Below the pieces are notes generated by a model. That model did not search any database, was not told where the DNA came from, and worked only from the letters and a program-made list of their open reading frames with translations. A program made the position numbers and the translations under genes. Below, in pieces: positions 1 through 7,212 of a stretch of DNA of 64,000 nucleotides. The stretch is from NCBI GenBank assembly GCA_050486405.1, contig JBJHDF010000007.1, positions 1 to 64,000 on the forward strand, read 5' to 3'. The DNA is from JBJHDF01 sp050486405 (GTDB lineage: Bacteria > Pseudomonadota > Gammaproteobacteria > Pseudomonadales > Cellvibrionaceae). How positions within the stretch are numbered: the first letter of the stretch is position 1; each line of letters opens with the position of its first letter.

Positions 1-48
1 CAACGAGGTATCGGCAACATCATCGCTTTCTGTGTGGTGTGCCACTAA
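1..48 (+). CDS. Possible 3' end of a gene entering from the left
   Basis: An open frame runs from the first base to a TAA at 46-48 and encodes 15 residues ending in CVVCH. It could be the tail of the preceding gene or integron cassette, but 15 codons are too few to test. The next 107 bases (49-155) hold no convincing gene. Confidence 0.25.
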   Translation, partial: QRGIGNIIAFCVVCH

Positions 49-155
49 GAGAAAACTGGGTGTCGGGAATATCAGTATTCTTCCCGGCGTTTTTCCGGGG
101 CAGCGGCTTCGCTTGCGCTACGCTCCCGTGCGGTAGCGTGTGCGGCAGTTCGCCC

Positions 156-247
156 CATAACCATAAGCAGCACTACGCCGCCCCCTTCGGGGTCGGCGGG
201 ACGCCAACCCGCTGCGCGGCTTGTCGCCCGTGTGCTTGGCGTTCTGT
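156..247 (+). repeat. attC site 1 (integron recombination site)
   Basis: Imperfect palindrome starting CATAAC and ending GGCGTT, with an inner stem made of GCCGCC.. / GGCGG.. and TTGTCGCC segments. Bases 156-243 are identical to 1039-1126, where the right end carries a canonical GTTAGGC. Here the last bases read GTTCTGT, so the right core is degenerate. The direct duplication and the position just before a short ORF are typical of integron cassette arrays. Confidence 0.7.
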
Positions 248-259
248 GGTAAGGCAAGT

Positions 260-553
260 ATGAAGGTATACCAGAAGTCCGACGTGGACCAAGCATTTGA
301 AGCGGTCATGAAATTGATCGACGACGGAGCAGACGTACAAAGCCTGCGGACCTTTGGTGGTAGCCTGGTTATTACAATCGCCTCACGACTGGAGCAACTA
401 AGCAATGGCACCGCAGGTAGCGCTGATCGTGCACTGGAAATATCAAAACTGGAAGAAGTAAGTTCACGGCTACGGTTCAAACTCAATAGCAGCACGGCCG
501 AGGATATTACTCGTGATGTTACTGAGGCCTACAAAGCTTATGCGTTACAATAG
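260..553 (+). CDS. Cassette-borne hypothetical protein (97 aa)
   Basis: Small acidic soluble protein beginning MKVYQKSDVD, predicted mainly helical, with no signal peptide or membrane segment. I chose the ATG at 260 because it lies just behind attC site 1 and is preceded by a purine-rich stretch (AAGGCAAG); the frame stays open upstream but that part overlaps the attC site. It sits between two attC-like sites, so it is most likely a gene cassette. I recognise no family. Confidence 0.55.
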   Translation: MKVYQKSDVDQAFEAVMKLIDDGADVQSLRTFGGSLVITIASRLEQLSNGTAGSADRALEISKLEEVSSRLRFKLNSSTAEDITRDVTEAYKAYALQ

Positions 554-583
554 CCAAATGTTGGGCGGGTTCAAAAATCCACA

Positions 584-657
584 GAACAAGGCCATTAAAT
601 TCGCTCCCTGCGGTCGCCCGACGCTCGCAAGCTCGCGCGGTTTATGGCGGCGTTATG
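584..657 (+). repeat. attC-like site 2
   Basis: Begins GAACAAGGCCATTAA and ends GGCGTTATG, with an internal palindromic part (GCTCGCAAGCTCGCG). This agrees with the TAACAA...GCGTTA layout of attC sites. It lies directly between the stop of the 97-aa cassette gene and the next ORF. The left core has GAAC instead of TAAC. Confidence 0.6.
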
Positions 658-683
658 TGTATTTGTTACTTGGGTTCTAGCGT

Positions 684-1025
684 ATGAGCGATCTAAAGCG
701 AAATTTAATAAAGGAACTTAAGATATTTTTTGGAGATAAGGTCTCTGGATTTTGCAGCAAACCCGGAATTGGCTTTCCGCCCGCTATAGACATTGACTTT
801 ATCATATACAGCTATTTTCAAGTAACTGTAGCGGTGGAAAGAGATTCAGCATTTTTTTCAATTAGAGAAAATGAATTGTCCATACCAATTACGAAAACTG
901 AACTTAATTCACCAAATGTAGTTACAGAAAGTAGGCACATATCAGTAGAATGCTTGGAAATCCTAGACAACGAAGTCAGGCTTCGAATCCCAGATAAATA
1001 TCTAAAAGCTAAAGGCTGGGGTTAA
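684..1025 (+). CDS. Cassette-borne hypothetical protein (113 aa)
   Basis: Begins MSDLKRNLIKEL, rich in Ile, Phe and Ser, with a helical N-terminus followed by a predicted beta-rich part. No signal peptide or transmembrane helix. The gene is clearly more AT-rich than the chromosome around it, as expected for a cassette of foreign origin. It is flanked by attC-like sites at 584-657 and 1039-1130. No family recognised. Confidence 0.55.
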   Translation: MSDLKRNLIKELKIFFGDKVSGFCSKPGIGFPPAIDIDFIIYSYFQVTVAVERDSAFFSIRENELSIPITKTELNSPNVVTESRHISVECLEILDNEVRLRIPDKYLKAKGWG

Positions 1026-1038
1026 AAATGAAGGAACA

Positions 1039-1130
1039 CATAACCATAAGCAGCACTACGCCGCCCCCTTCGGGGTCGGCGGGACGCCAACCCGCTGCGC
1101 GGCTTGTCGCCCGTGTGCTTGGCGTTAGGC
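1039..1130 (+). repeat. attC site 3, duplicate of site 1
   Basis: Starts CATAACC and ends with the canonical right core GCGTTAGGC at 1122-1130. Its first 88 bases are identical to 156-243. It follows the stop of the 113-aa cassette gene by 13 bases and precedes the VOC cassette gene. Confidence 0.8.
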
Positions 1131-1174
1131 AATATTTAACCATCGTAGAATGATCCAGAACGGAAAGCAGCGTA

Positions 1175-1915
1175 GTGGCTAACGAAAGCATAAGACGAAA
1201 TGAATCAGCGGTGCCAATGCTCCCCTGTACTTCTCCAGAGGAAACGCTTGAATTCTATCAGGCGCTTGGGTTTAGGCCTACCTGGCGACAGACAAAGCCA
1301 TACTTATATATGGCATTCGAGTTCAGTGGTTTTGAGATACACTTTAAAGACCCGCCCAAAGGCTTGGATCCGGCAGAGGAAAGAAGCGGTGGCTGTCTAA
1401 TAGAGGTCGACTCTGTTGCCCCTTATCATGCTGCTTTCAAAGAGGCTATGAAACAGGCATACGGGAAAATCTTAGTTAAAGGGCGGCCAAGAATTACTCG
1501 CTATCGTGCAGGCGCATCTCGTTTCACATTGATTGACCCATCCGGAAACTCTATCGTCTTCATTTGTCGTGATGAACCAGAAGAGCTCGAGTACGGCGGT
1601 TCTAAAAAGCTACAGGGACTCGCGAAGGCCTTGGACAATGCGCGTATATTCCGCGATTTTAAAAACGATGATAAATCAGCAGCTAGAATCATAGAATCCG
1701 CCTTGCGTCGTTACGGAGATAAGGCCGAGCCTGTCGAAAGGGCTATTGCCTGTGCAAACTTGATTGAGCTCTTTATTGCCTTGGAAGCTTCTGATAAGGC
1801 GGAAGAATGGACCTGTAACCTACGTGAAGTCCCGTTGTCAGATGCTGATAGGAAGCTCGTGGAAAATGAGATAACCAACGCTGTTCTGCTTTCGCAGTGG
1901 CTGTCGCAGAAATGA
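1175..1915 (+). CDS. VOC-superfamily (glyoxalase/bleomycin-resistance fold) cassette protein with C-terminal helical extension
   Basis: 246 aa with a GTG start shortly after the attC site. Residues about 12-130 look like a VOC domain: MLPCTSPEETLEFYQALGF opening, a central FEIHFKDPP strand and a closing FTLIDPSGNSIVFI strand, as in bleomycin-resistance proteins and glyoxalases. About 110 further residues follow that look helical and TPR-like, which is not part of the basic fold. VOC proteins on integrons often bind or sequester toxic compounds, so a resistance role is plausible but unproven. An ATG further in would trim the N-terminus. Confidence 0.75.
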   Translation: MANESIRRNESAVPMLPCTSPEETLEFYQALGFRPTWRQTKPYLYMAFEFSGFEIHFKDPPKGLDPAEERSGGCLIEVDSVAPYHAAFKEAMKQAYGKILVKGRPRITRYRAGASRFTLIDPSGNSIVFICRDEPEELEYGGSKKLQGLAKALDNARIFRDFKNDDKSAARIIESALRRYGDKAEPVERAIACANLIELFIALEASDKAEEWTCNLREVPLSDADRKLVENEITNAVLLSQWLSQK

Positions 1916-1928
1916 TTTCTGGAGCAAT

Positions 1929-2012
1929 GCCTAACCAAGCCAATCACAGCGACCGCCTTTTCGTTGCGGCTTTGCCTCCACTACAAGGCGGCGCGTGTTG
2001 GCGGCGTTATAT
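1929..2012 (+). repeat. attC site 4
   Basis: Starts GCCTAACCAAG and ends GGCGGCGTTATAT, with an inner imperfect stem (GCCGC.. / ..GCGGC). The left core GCCTAAC is canonical. It lies between the VOC cassette gene and the next small ORF. Confidence 0.8.
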
Positions 2013-2031
2013 TTTTTGAGAGATATCGAAA

Positions 2032-2421
2032 GTGAAACGAAGAAGGGCCATAGATCAGGAAGAATTCGATCATTCATATCTCCAGAAAATGATGCGAAAC
2101 TTATTTCCAAAGCGAAATGATTGCGCATCGGCGAAAGAGTTGGAGGAAGTTGTTGCTGAGTTGAAGCAGTTTTCTATAACGACCAAGCTTCAGGTTAGAC
2201 TTTTTCTAAAGCGTCACCGTCAGCAACTTCTGGATATAGACAAAGAGCCCCTTGATGCCTTCCATCAGAAGCTTTATCGAGAGGAGATCGGTGAGGAAAA
2301 ATATCACGATATGATGCGGCGTCAATATTGGTTTTGCTATCCAGGGTTAATAAGAACGGCAATGGAAATAGAATTCAAAAAAGAATATGAAAATTTTTCT
2401 AATGAGCGTGATGGAATATAA
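2032..2421 (+). CDS. Cassette-borne hypothetical protein (129 aa)
   Basis: Highly charged, mostly helical soluble protein starting MKRRRAIDQEEFDHSY from a GTG codon, with no membrane segment. Its stop codon TAA at 2419-2421 is part of the left core of the following attC site, a typical tight packing of cassette gene and attC. AT-rich compared with the chromosome. No family recognised. Confidence 0.6.
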   Translation: MKRRRAIDQEEFDHSYLQKMMRNLFPKRNDCASAKELEEVVAELKQFSITTKLQVRLFLKRHRQQLLDIDKEPLDAFHQKLYREEIGEEKYHDMMRRQYWFCYPGLIRTAMEIEFKKEYENFSNERDGI

Positions 2422-2496
2422 CAAGGTGCGTCATTACGCCGCCGCAAGCGTCGGCGGGACGCTCGTAAACTCGCGCCCATGCGCACGTCGTTAGGT
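2418..2496 (+). repeat. attC site 5
   Basis: Starts ATAACAAGG and ends GTCGTTAGGTG, with an inner palindrome around GCCGCCGCAAGCGTCGGCGG. It overlaps the stop codon of the 129-aa gene and ends just before the next cassette gene. Confidence 0.8.
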
Positions 2497-2506
2497 GAAG
2501 ATCACA

Positions 2507-2794
2507 ATGTTGCAAATAGTGAGCATAACTCCAACTGTCGAGCCCTTTGAGGATGGCGTGCTAGCAACATACGAAATAATTGTAGAGAGTCGAGGTGTTA
2601 GGAACTCGTATTGGGCGGAAGCCCGTGAATCTGAGCATACTGAGGCTCAGATTGATTGGTCAGATGACTTAAGCGGCCTGCTATACCAGCTTGACGCACC
2701 GGAAAGTAGCCACTCTCAAATCTCGTTAGCGGTGTTTCAAGCATTCATAGGTGAGCCACTTGATTATCCAATCAGCCTCGTTCAAAACACCTAA
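2507..2794 (+). CDS. Cassette-borne hypothetical protein (95 aa)
   Basis: Small acidic protein beginning MLQIVSITPTVEPFEDG, predicted beta-rich. I prefer the ATG at 2507 because AGGTGA at 2493-2498 is well placed as its ribosome binding site; an in-frame GTG at 2495 lies inside the attC right core. The stop codon overlaps the next attC-like site. The C-terminal part ends EPLDYPISLVQNT. No family recognised; probably the last intact cassette of the array. Confidence 0.55.
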   Translation: MLQIVSITPTVEPFEDGVLATYEIIVESRGVRNSYWAEARESEHTEAQIDWSDDLSGLLYQLDAPESSHSQISLAVFQAFIGEPLDYPISLVQNT

Positions 2795-2841
2795 CGAATA
2801 AGGATATGTTGCGCTAGCCGCAACATATCTCATTGTTGAAC
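2789..2841 (+). repeat. Short terminal attC-like site
   Basis: Bounded by ACCTAAC (2789-2795) and GTTGAAC (2835-2841), which fit the RYYYAAC and GTTRRRY ends of attC sites. Between them is a perfect 11-bp stem, GATATGTTGCG / CGCAACATATC. At 53 bp it is near the lower size limit for attC. Beyond it, 2842-3042 holds no gene I can support. Confidence 0.5.
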
Positions 2842-3042
2842 AAGCCCGGAGGTTGTCGTTCTCTCTATAGGTAATTAAATAGTATTCAGGCTGGCAGTTT
2901 TTGGCCGCCCTTGGCGAACGGCCCTTCTTGCGGACGAGCGAGATCCTCACCCCGGTGGGGCGATAAAAAGCGGACAGATTTTACATAGGTGTTGGCCCCC
3001 TTCCCGTTTTGGTGTGTGTCGGGTTGTCGGCAGATCAAGTTG

Positions 3043-3350
3043 TCAGCCAGGCCGCTCTTTGGCGGATCGCATACCGATCACAATCATTCGCCCCTGGCAG
3101 TTCGGGCAAGGCATGTTCACCGAGCGCTTTTCAACCGGTGGCGGCTTCGGTATTCGTAGAAACCACTGCAACAGATTCAGCAATGGCTTGGCATTGCCAT
3201 GCAGGAAGCCATAATCCCCGGGTCCGCCGGAAGCCTTTGGGCAGCATGTGCTGACGCAACAGCTTTTGTTGCTGGCGCTGCAGCCAAAGCTCGGTGCTCA
3301 GTCGGTGGCCGTACTGACGAAGGAAGCGCTCGCGGTAGTGTTCGTACACT
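3043..3350 (-). pseudogene. IS91-family transposase remnant
   Basis: On the minus strand, fragments typical of IS91-family transposases appear in two frames: VYEHYRERFLRQYGHRLS near the start, HMLPKGFRR further on and, after a frameshift, DYGFLHGNAKPLL and a C-terminal zinc-binding CPNCQGRMIVIG. The middle of the protein, with the catalytic part, is missing. It follows a truncated tyrosine recombinase, the usual partner gene of this IS91 subgroup, so the whole 3043-3734 segment is a decayed element. Confidence 0.65.
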
Positions 3351-3734
3351 CAGGCGCAGCCCCATGCTGAATGTCACCAAAATAAAGGTCTGGTAGCGCT
3401 ACTCGCGGGTGCCGTTGATCAGCCGCTCGATCTCTTTGAGGGTGAGCACATCCGGCAGGTGTTTGCTCTGAGGGGACTTGACGATATCGACCCACTGCCA
3501 GTCACGCTTGAGGGTGTGCTTGTAGAAGAACTGCAGACCGTTGCGATCGACCTTAACTGTGGACCAGGAGTGGGTGTTGACCAGTGATTCGAAGTAGCCT
3601 TCTAGCTGCTCCTGAGAGAGTGTGTCGACCGGGGCATCGAAGTACTCGCTCACCCGGCGCACGGCCCGGGAATAGACGTCAATGGTGGAGGTTGCTTTCC
3701 CTTGGCGCTTCAAGTTTCCTTTACAAGCGTGCAT
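3349..3734 (-). pseudogene. Truncated tyrosine recombinase of an IS91-type element
   Basis: The first 111 codons match the N-terminal SAM-like core-binding domain of a phage-type integrase: TSTIDVYSRAVRRVSEYF, HSWSTVKVDRNGLQFFYK and LPDVLTLKEIERLI are typical of recombinases carried with IS91-like transposases. An in-frame TAG at 3399-3401 interrupts it. The same frame then continues a short way (FILVTFSMGLRLS, start of the catalytic domain) before the sequence jumps to transposase. The catalytic R-H-R-Y residues are lost, so it cannot be active. Confidence 0.7.
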
Positions 3735-3838
3735 TGAATATAGGGCGTTCTATTTCAGCTTGAAGAAGATGCATAACCAGGCGTGCCATTTGGTCGCCGT
3801 AAGCGGCGGTATGCTTTTCACGAGGCGCCGAAACTAAC

Positions 3839-4297
3839 ATGAACTCAAATACGATTGATTTAATCACCTCAACATGGCTAAACGCAGATCGTGATATAAA
3901 ATTACGTAATTATCATGGTCGTGTAGTTGTTGTTCATACATTTCAAATGCTGTGTCCTGGCTGTGTTTCTTATGGCATTCCTCAAGCGATAAAAATCAGA
4001 AAATGCTTCAATGAGTCTGATGTTGCTGTTCTAGGTCTGCATACAGTATTCGAGCATCATGATGTGATGGGCAAAAATGCCTTAGAGGTGTTCCTGCATG
4101 AATACAAGATCACCTTTCCAGTAGGCATTGACAAAGCTGATGAAAAGAGTGGTGTTCCATTAACCATGCAGGCTTATAATCTTAGAGGAACGCCGTCTTT
4201 ACTAATTTTCGACAAAAACGGCCAATTAAAATTGAGCCACTTCGGCGTAATTGACGACATGATAGTAGGCTCAATTATTGGCAGGCTTTTAGTATAA
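3839..4297 (+). CDS. Thioredoxin-fold (AhpC/TSA or TlpA-like) redoxin
   Basis: 152 aa, no signal peptide, so probably cytoplasmic. Residues 28-45 read VVVVHTFQMLCPGCVSYG: the end of a thioredoxin-fold strand followed by a CPGC redox motif at 40-43. A cis-proline segment (LRGTPSLLIFDKNG) and a long helical insertion typical of peroxiredoxin-like proteins follow. It probably reduces disulphides or peroxides; the partner is unknown. The gene is AT-rich and opens a small foreign-looking island after the IS91 remnant. No attC site follows it. Confidence 0.75.
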   Translation: MNSNTIDLITSTWLNADRDIKLRNYHGRVVVVHTFQMLCPGCVSYGIPQAIKIRKCFNESDVAVLGLHTVFEHHDVMGKNALEVFLHEYKITFPVGIDKADEKSGVPLTMQAYNLRGTPSLLIFDKNGQLKLSHFGVIDDMIVGSIIGRLLV

Positions 4298-4336
4298 GTA
4301 CAATACAGTAAAATCGAATTATCTAAAGAGGTGTAT

Positions 4337-4795
4337 ATGGAAGACAATCCTTATCAATCGCCAAGATCAGACGTCGCTATTGACGAGCAGGTTAAAAGAT
4401 CACTGTGGTGGAAAATCTACTTCTTTTTCATTACGGTTATATCCGCATTTGGAATGCTCACGTTCTTAATTGAGCCAGATGTTGGCGTCAGCGAATACGT
4501 CTTATTGATTGTTTGGCTGATTGCAACAGTGGGATTTTTTGGCTTTGTGTTTCTTAAGCCAATATACAAGCCAAGTTTCTGGTTTCAGGTATTAGTTGTA
4601 TACGTTGCGTACAGTATTGTTTACTACTTTGTTACTGATGTTGATTTAAGAGCGGGGATGAGTGATGCGGAATTCTACATTAGTACAGCTGTTGGTTGGC
4701 TTTTGTCGCTTCCGGCCTTCTATGCGCTTTATGCCTATAGTAAGCTAGCTGATCCTGCGTGGAATAGGTATAATCAGGGCCAGGGACGAAAGTAG
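4337..4795 (+). CDS. Small integral membrane protein with N-terminal NPYQSP motif
   Basis: 152 aa. A short cytoplasmic head MEDNPYQSPRSDV is followed by four predicted transmembrane helices (about 24-44, 54-75, 82-101 and 115-136). The ATG at 4337 has AAAGAGG at 4325-4331 as ribosome binding site. Heads of the N-P-Y-x-S/T-P type precede many small membrane proteins of unknown function; the next gene has a similar one (YETPKSQLE). AT-rich. Function unknown. Confidence 0.6.
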   Translation: MEDNPYQSPRSDVAIDEQVKRSLWWKIYFFFITVISAFGMLTFLIEPDVGVSEYVLLIVWLIATVGFFGFVFLKPIYKPSFWFQVLVVYVAYSIVYYFVTDVDLRAGMSDAEFYISTAVGWLLSLPAFYALYAYSKLADPAWNRYNQGQGRK

Positions 4796-4858
4796 TAAGT
4801 ATGAATAGACGCTTAGCTGGATGACCGCCGATTCATTCAAATCTATTAGAGGTAGCCA

Positions 4859-5281
4859 GTGGAAAACTCAATCTACGAAACACCCAAATCGCAGTTAGAA
4901 AGTGCCGAGAAAAAGGTGCTTTCAGCGTCGGAGAGGCTGGCGGAATCAAGAAGGGAAATGGAGGAGTCGTCCGCCCTCGAAACACTTAAAATGATATGGG
5001 GGTTCCGGTTCGTAATTGATATTGTCTATGGCGTGGCTATGCTTTATTTTCTGTACATAATGTACTTGATGGGCGAGTACAGTGGGATGATGGTGGCGGG
5101 GTTCTTGCTGCTATTTTGTCTTGCTGAGATGGTCGCAATTGTTGCATTCTTTCGAAGAAAGCGTTGGTGTGTAATTCCTCTGCATATTTTCGCTGGGTTC
5201 TCTCTCCTGAGCTTCCCCATCGGCACGATATTGTCCGTGATACACTACTTCAATATGCACAAAGTTCGGTTCGATAAGTAG
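4859..5281 (+). CDS. Small integral membrane protein with N-terminal IYETPKS motif
   Basis: 140 aa from a GTG start preceded by AGAGGTAG. A charged cytoplasmic head of about 45 residues (IYETPKSQLESAEKK, then a Glu/Arg/Ser-rich helix) leads into three or four transmembrane helices (FVIDIVYGVAMLYFLYIM, VAGFLLLFCLAEMVAIVAF, IPLHIFAGFSLLSFPIGTIL). It resembles the preceding gene in layout, not clearly in sequence. No known function. Confidence 0.6.
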   Translation: MENSIYETPKSQLESAEKKVLSASERLAESRREMEESSALETLKMIWGFRFVIDIVYGVAMLYFLYIMYLMGEYSGMMVAGFLLLFCLAEMVAIVAFFRRKRWCVIPLHIFAGFSLLSFPIGTILSVIHYFNMHKVRFDK

Positions 5282-5397
5282 CCGGTAAAGCCGGCTGCCG
5301 GCTTGGTGAAAGAGGCACCAATAACGCTACAATTCATTACAGATTCCCAGGGCTGGTTGATCCACAATAGGCGATCAACTAACAGAGGCCTGAACCC

Positions 5398-6471
5398 GTG
5401 TCTGGAATAGCTCGCTTTGGTATGTTTTTCTCAAGGGCGCTGGCAGCCCTGCTGGTGTTGGCGGCGGTAGCCTGTACGCCTCCAAACCGCGACAGTAATC
5501 AGCCCAAGCCCCAGTTCAACTACGATGGTCTGCCAAACCACGTGGTGATCGGGCTGTATGAATATCAGGGGGCAATTTATGCCGGCACGGATCGGGGGCT
5601 CTATGTCCGATCCGGAAACGCTCAGTGGAGCTCTCGGGGCTTGGTCGGCAAGCAGGTGCTGGCCATGGTACATTTCGGCGCCGATCACTATCTGGCCTCG
5701 GTGCGGGAGGTGTCCAGTGAGGGCATCTTTACCGATCGCTTGATGGAGACCGTCAGCGGTGGCGCTGACTGGTATGAGGTGGAGCACAATTTTGGTGGCG
5801 AGGATCCGGAAACCCTGTTTGGGCTGTATTACGACAGGGACAATAACGCACTTTATGCCACCGGTGTCGAGGCGCTGGCGGCGTCTTATGATGAGGGCCG
5901 GTCCTGGGTGCTTCTGGACGGTATATGGGACGGTTTTGGACAGCCCAAAAGCGTTGTGCGGAGGAACCCGGCTACCAATGAAATCTGGTATGGGGGCCAG
6001 AACGCGTTGGAACAAATGGTGCTTGAACGCTATTCCCTGGATACTCAGGAAAGCACCAGTTTTCGCGATCTGTTGCCCAGCCCGGCAGTCATTTACGGCA
6101 TCCGCTTTGACCCGGAAAAGGCCGGCCGGCTGTATGTCAGCGGCGAAGGCGGTGTGCTCAAAAGTGACGACAATGGCGACACCTGGGAAACACTGATAGG
6201 CGACGTGGACTATCGTTTCTATTTTGATATTGCGCTGGACCCTACCAGCGACTGGATATACACCGCTGGTTGGGACAAGAATTTCGATACGCCGCAACCT
6301 TTGATCCTGGAGATATCCACCTCAGGCGGAAAAACATGGAAGCAGTATCAACACCCGGATACGCAGTTGTTTGGTGGGGTTAGAAGTATGTTGGCCGTCG
6401 CACAGGGGGACAAGACGCTGTTGCTTCTGGGGCTCTATGGCGGCGGTGTGATGAGGGTTACGCTGCCCTGA
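5398..6471 (+). CDS. Exported BNR/sialidase-repeat beta-propeller lipoprotein
   Basis: 357 aa. Residues 1-27 form a lipoprotein signal ending in a lipobox-like AAVAC, so Cys26 is probably the lipid anchor. The mature part contains several Asp-box (BNR) turns: SGGADWYEV, SYDEGRSWVL, SDDNGDTWETL and SGGKTWKQY, spaced as in sialidase- or VPS10-type propellers. Such proteins often act in adhesion, glycan binding or as assembly platforms. No catalytic residues of a true sialidase can be assigned. GTG start with AGAGG about 10 bases upstream. It stands alone between the island and the GMC operon. Confidence 0.7.
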   Translation: MSGIARFGMFFSRALAALLVLAAVACTPPNRDSNQPKPQFNYDGLPNHVVIGLYEYQGAIYAGTDRGLYVRSGNAQWSSRGLVGKQVLAMVHFGADHYLASVREVSSEGIFTDRLMETVSGGADWYEVEHNFGGEDPETLFGLYYDRDNNALYATGVEALAASYDEGRSWVLLDGIWDGFGQPKSVVRRNPATNEIWYGGQNALEQMVLERYSLDTQESTSFRDLLPSPAVIYGIRFDPEKAGRLYVSGEGGVLKSDDNGDTWETLIGDVDYRFYFDIALDPTSDWIYTAGWDKNFDTPQPLILEISTSGGKTWKQYQHPDTQLFGGVRSMLAVAQGDKTLLLLGLYGGGVMRVTLP

Positions 6472-6588
6472 GTCCGGTGTATTTGCGTAAAGTTATGTCA
6501 ATTGCGGGGTAGACCTTGCCAGTCGGGGCTGTTCGATCAATAATTGCCCACAGACCAATAAGCAACTTGAAGCTCCGGGCCAGATATC

Positions 6589-7212
6589 ATGACCGATCCC
6601 GCCGAACTACCCGCTGGGCGCCTGCCAGATGCGTTAAACAGGCGCGACGTTTTGCGCTACACGGCCTGGTTGACGGGCGCTGCAGTCTCCGCGCCGTTGG
6701 CCAGTGCGATTCTGTCCGGTTGCTCGGAGTCGCCACGCGAGGCGACAGAAGTCGCGCAGGCTACCCTGCACTATTTTTCTCCCGAACAGTTCCAGCGGCT
6801 AACCCAGGTGGTCGATGCCCTGCTGCCGCGCACGGACAGTCCGTCAGCCAGCGATGTGGGCGTGCCGAGTACAATGGACGCCATGCTTGGGCTGGTTTTT
6901 CCCGAGGTTCATCTGGCGCGGTTTGGTCCCCAGTGGCAGGCGTTGCAGCACTACCTGGATAGTGTCAATTTTGCTGGCCTGAACCTACGGCAGCAGGCGG
7001 AAGCGTTGGTCGCTCTTGAGTTGAGTGATGACGAAGCGTTGGCCGGCGCCCGCAGCGGGTTGCTGGAGATCAAGCAGCAGGCGGTGGCTTATTACCTGAC
7101 GACGGAGGTCGTGGCGAGAAATCACCTCAACTACCTGCCGATTCCCGGAACCTATAGGCCCTGCATTTCCGTGGATGACGTCAACAACACAGCCTGGGCG
7201 ATTCACCGATGA
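6589..7212 (+). CDS. Gluconate 2-dehydrogenase subunit 3-like protein, Tat-exported
   Basis: 207 aa. The N-terminus carries a twin-arginine signal (NRRDVLRYTAWLTGAAVSAP), followed by the LTQVVDALLPRTDSPSASDVGV segment typical of the gluconate 2-dehydrogenase subunit 3 family. In these dehydrogenases the small subunit is folded in the cytoplasm with the flavoprotein and carries it through the Tat pore. Its stop overlaps the start of the GMC gene by 4 bases (ATGA), so the two are translationally coupled. No dedicated cytochrome c subunit follows. Confidence 0.85.
   Translation: MTDPAELPAGRLPDALNRRDVLRYTAWLTGAAVSAPLASAILSGCSESPREATEVAQATLHYFSPEQFQRLTQVVDALLPRTDSPSASDVGVPSTMDAMLGLVFPEVHLARFGPQWQALQHYLDSVNFAGLNLRQQAEALVALELSDDEALAGARSGLLEIKQQAVAYYLTTEVVARNHLNYLPIPGTYRPCISVDDVNNTAWAIHR

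Noticed and set aside
3767..3838. Possible further attC site after the IS91 remnant (GCATAACCAGGCG...)
   Set aside because: There is no GTTRRRY right end and the left core deviates, so only a weak resemblance remains.
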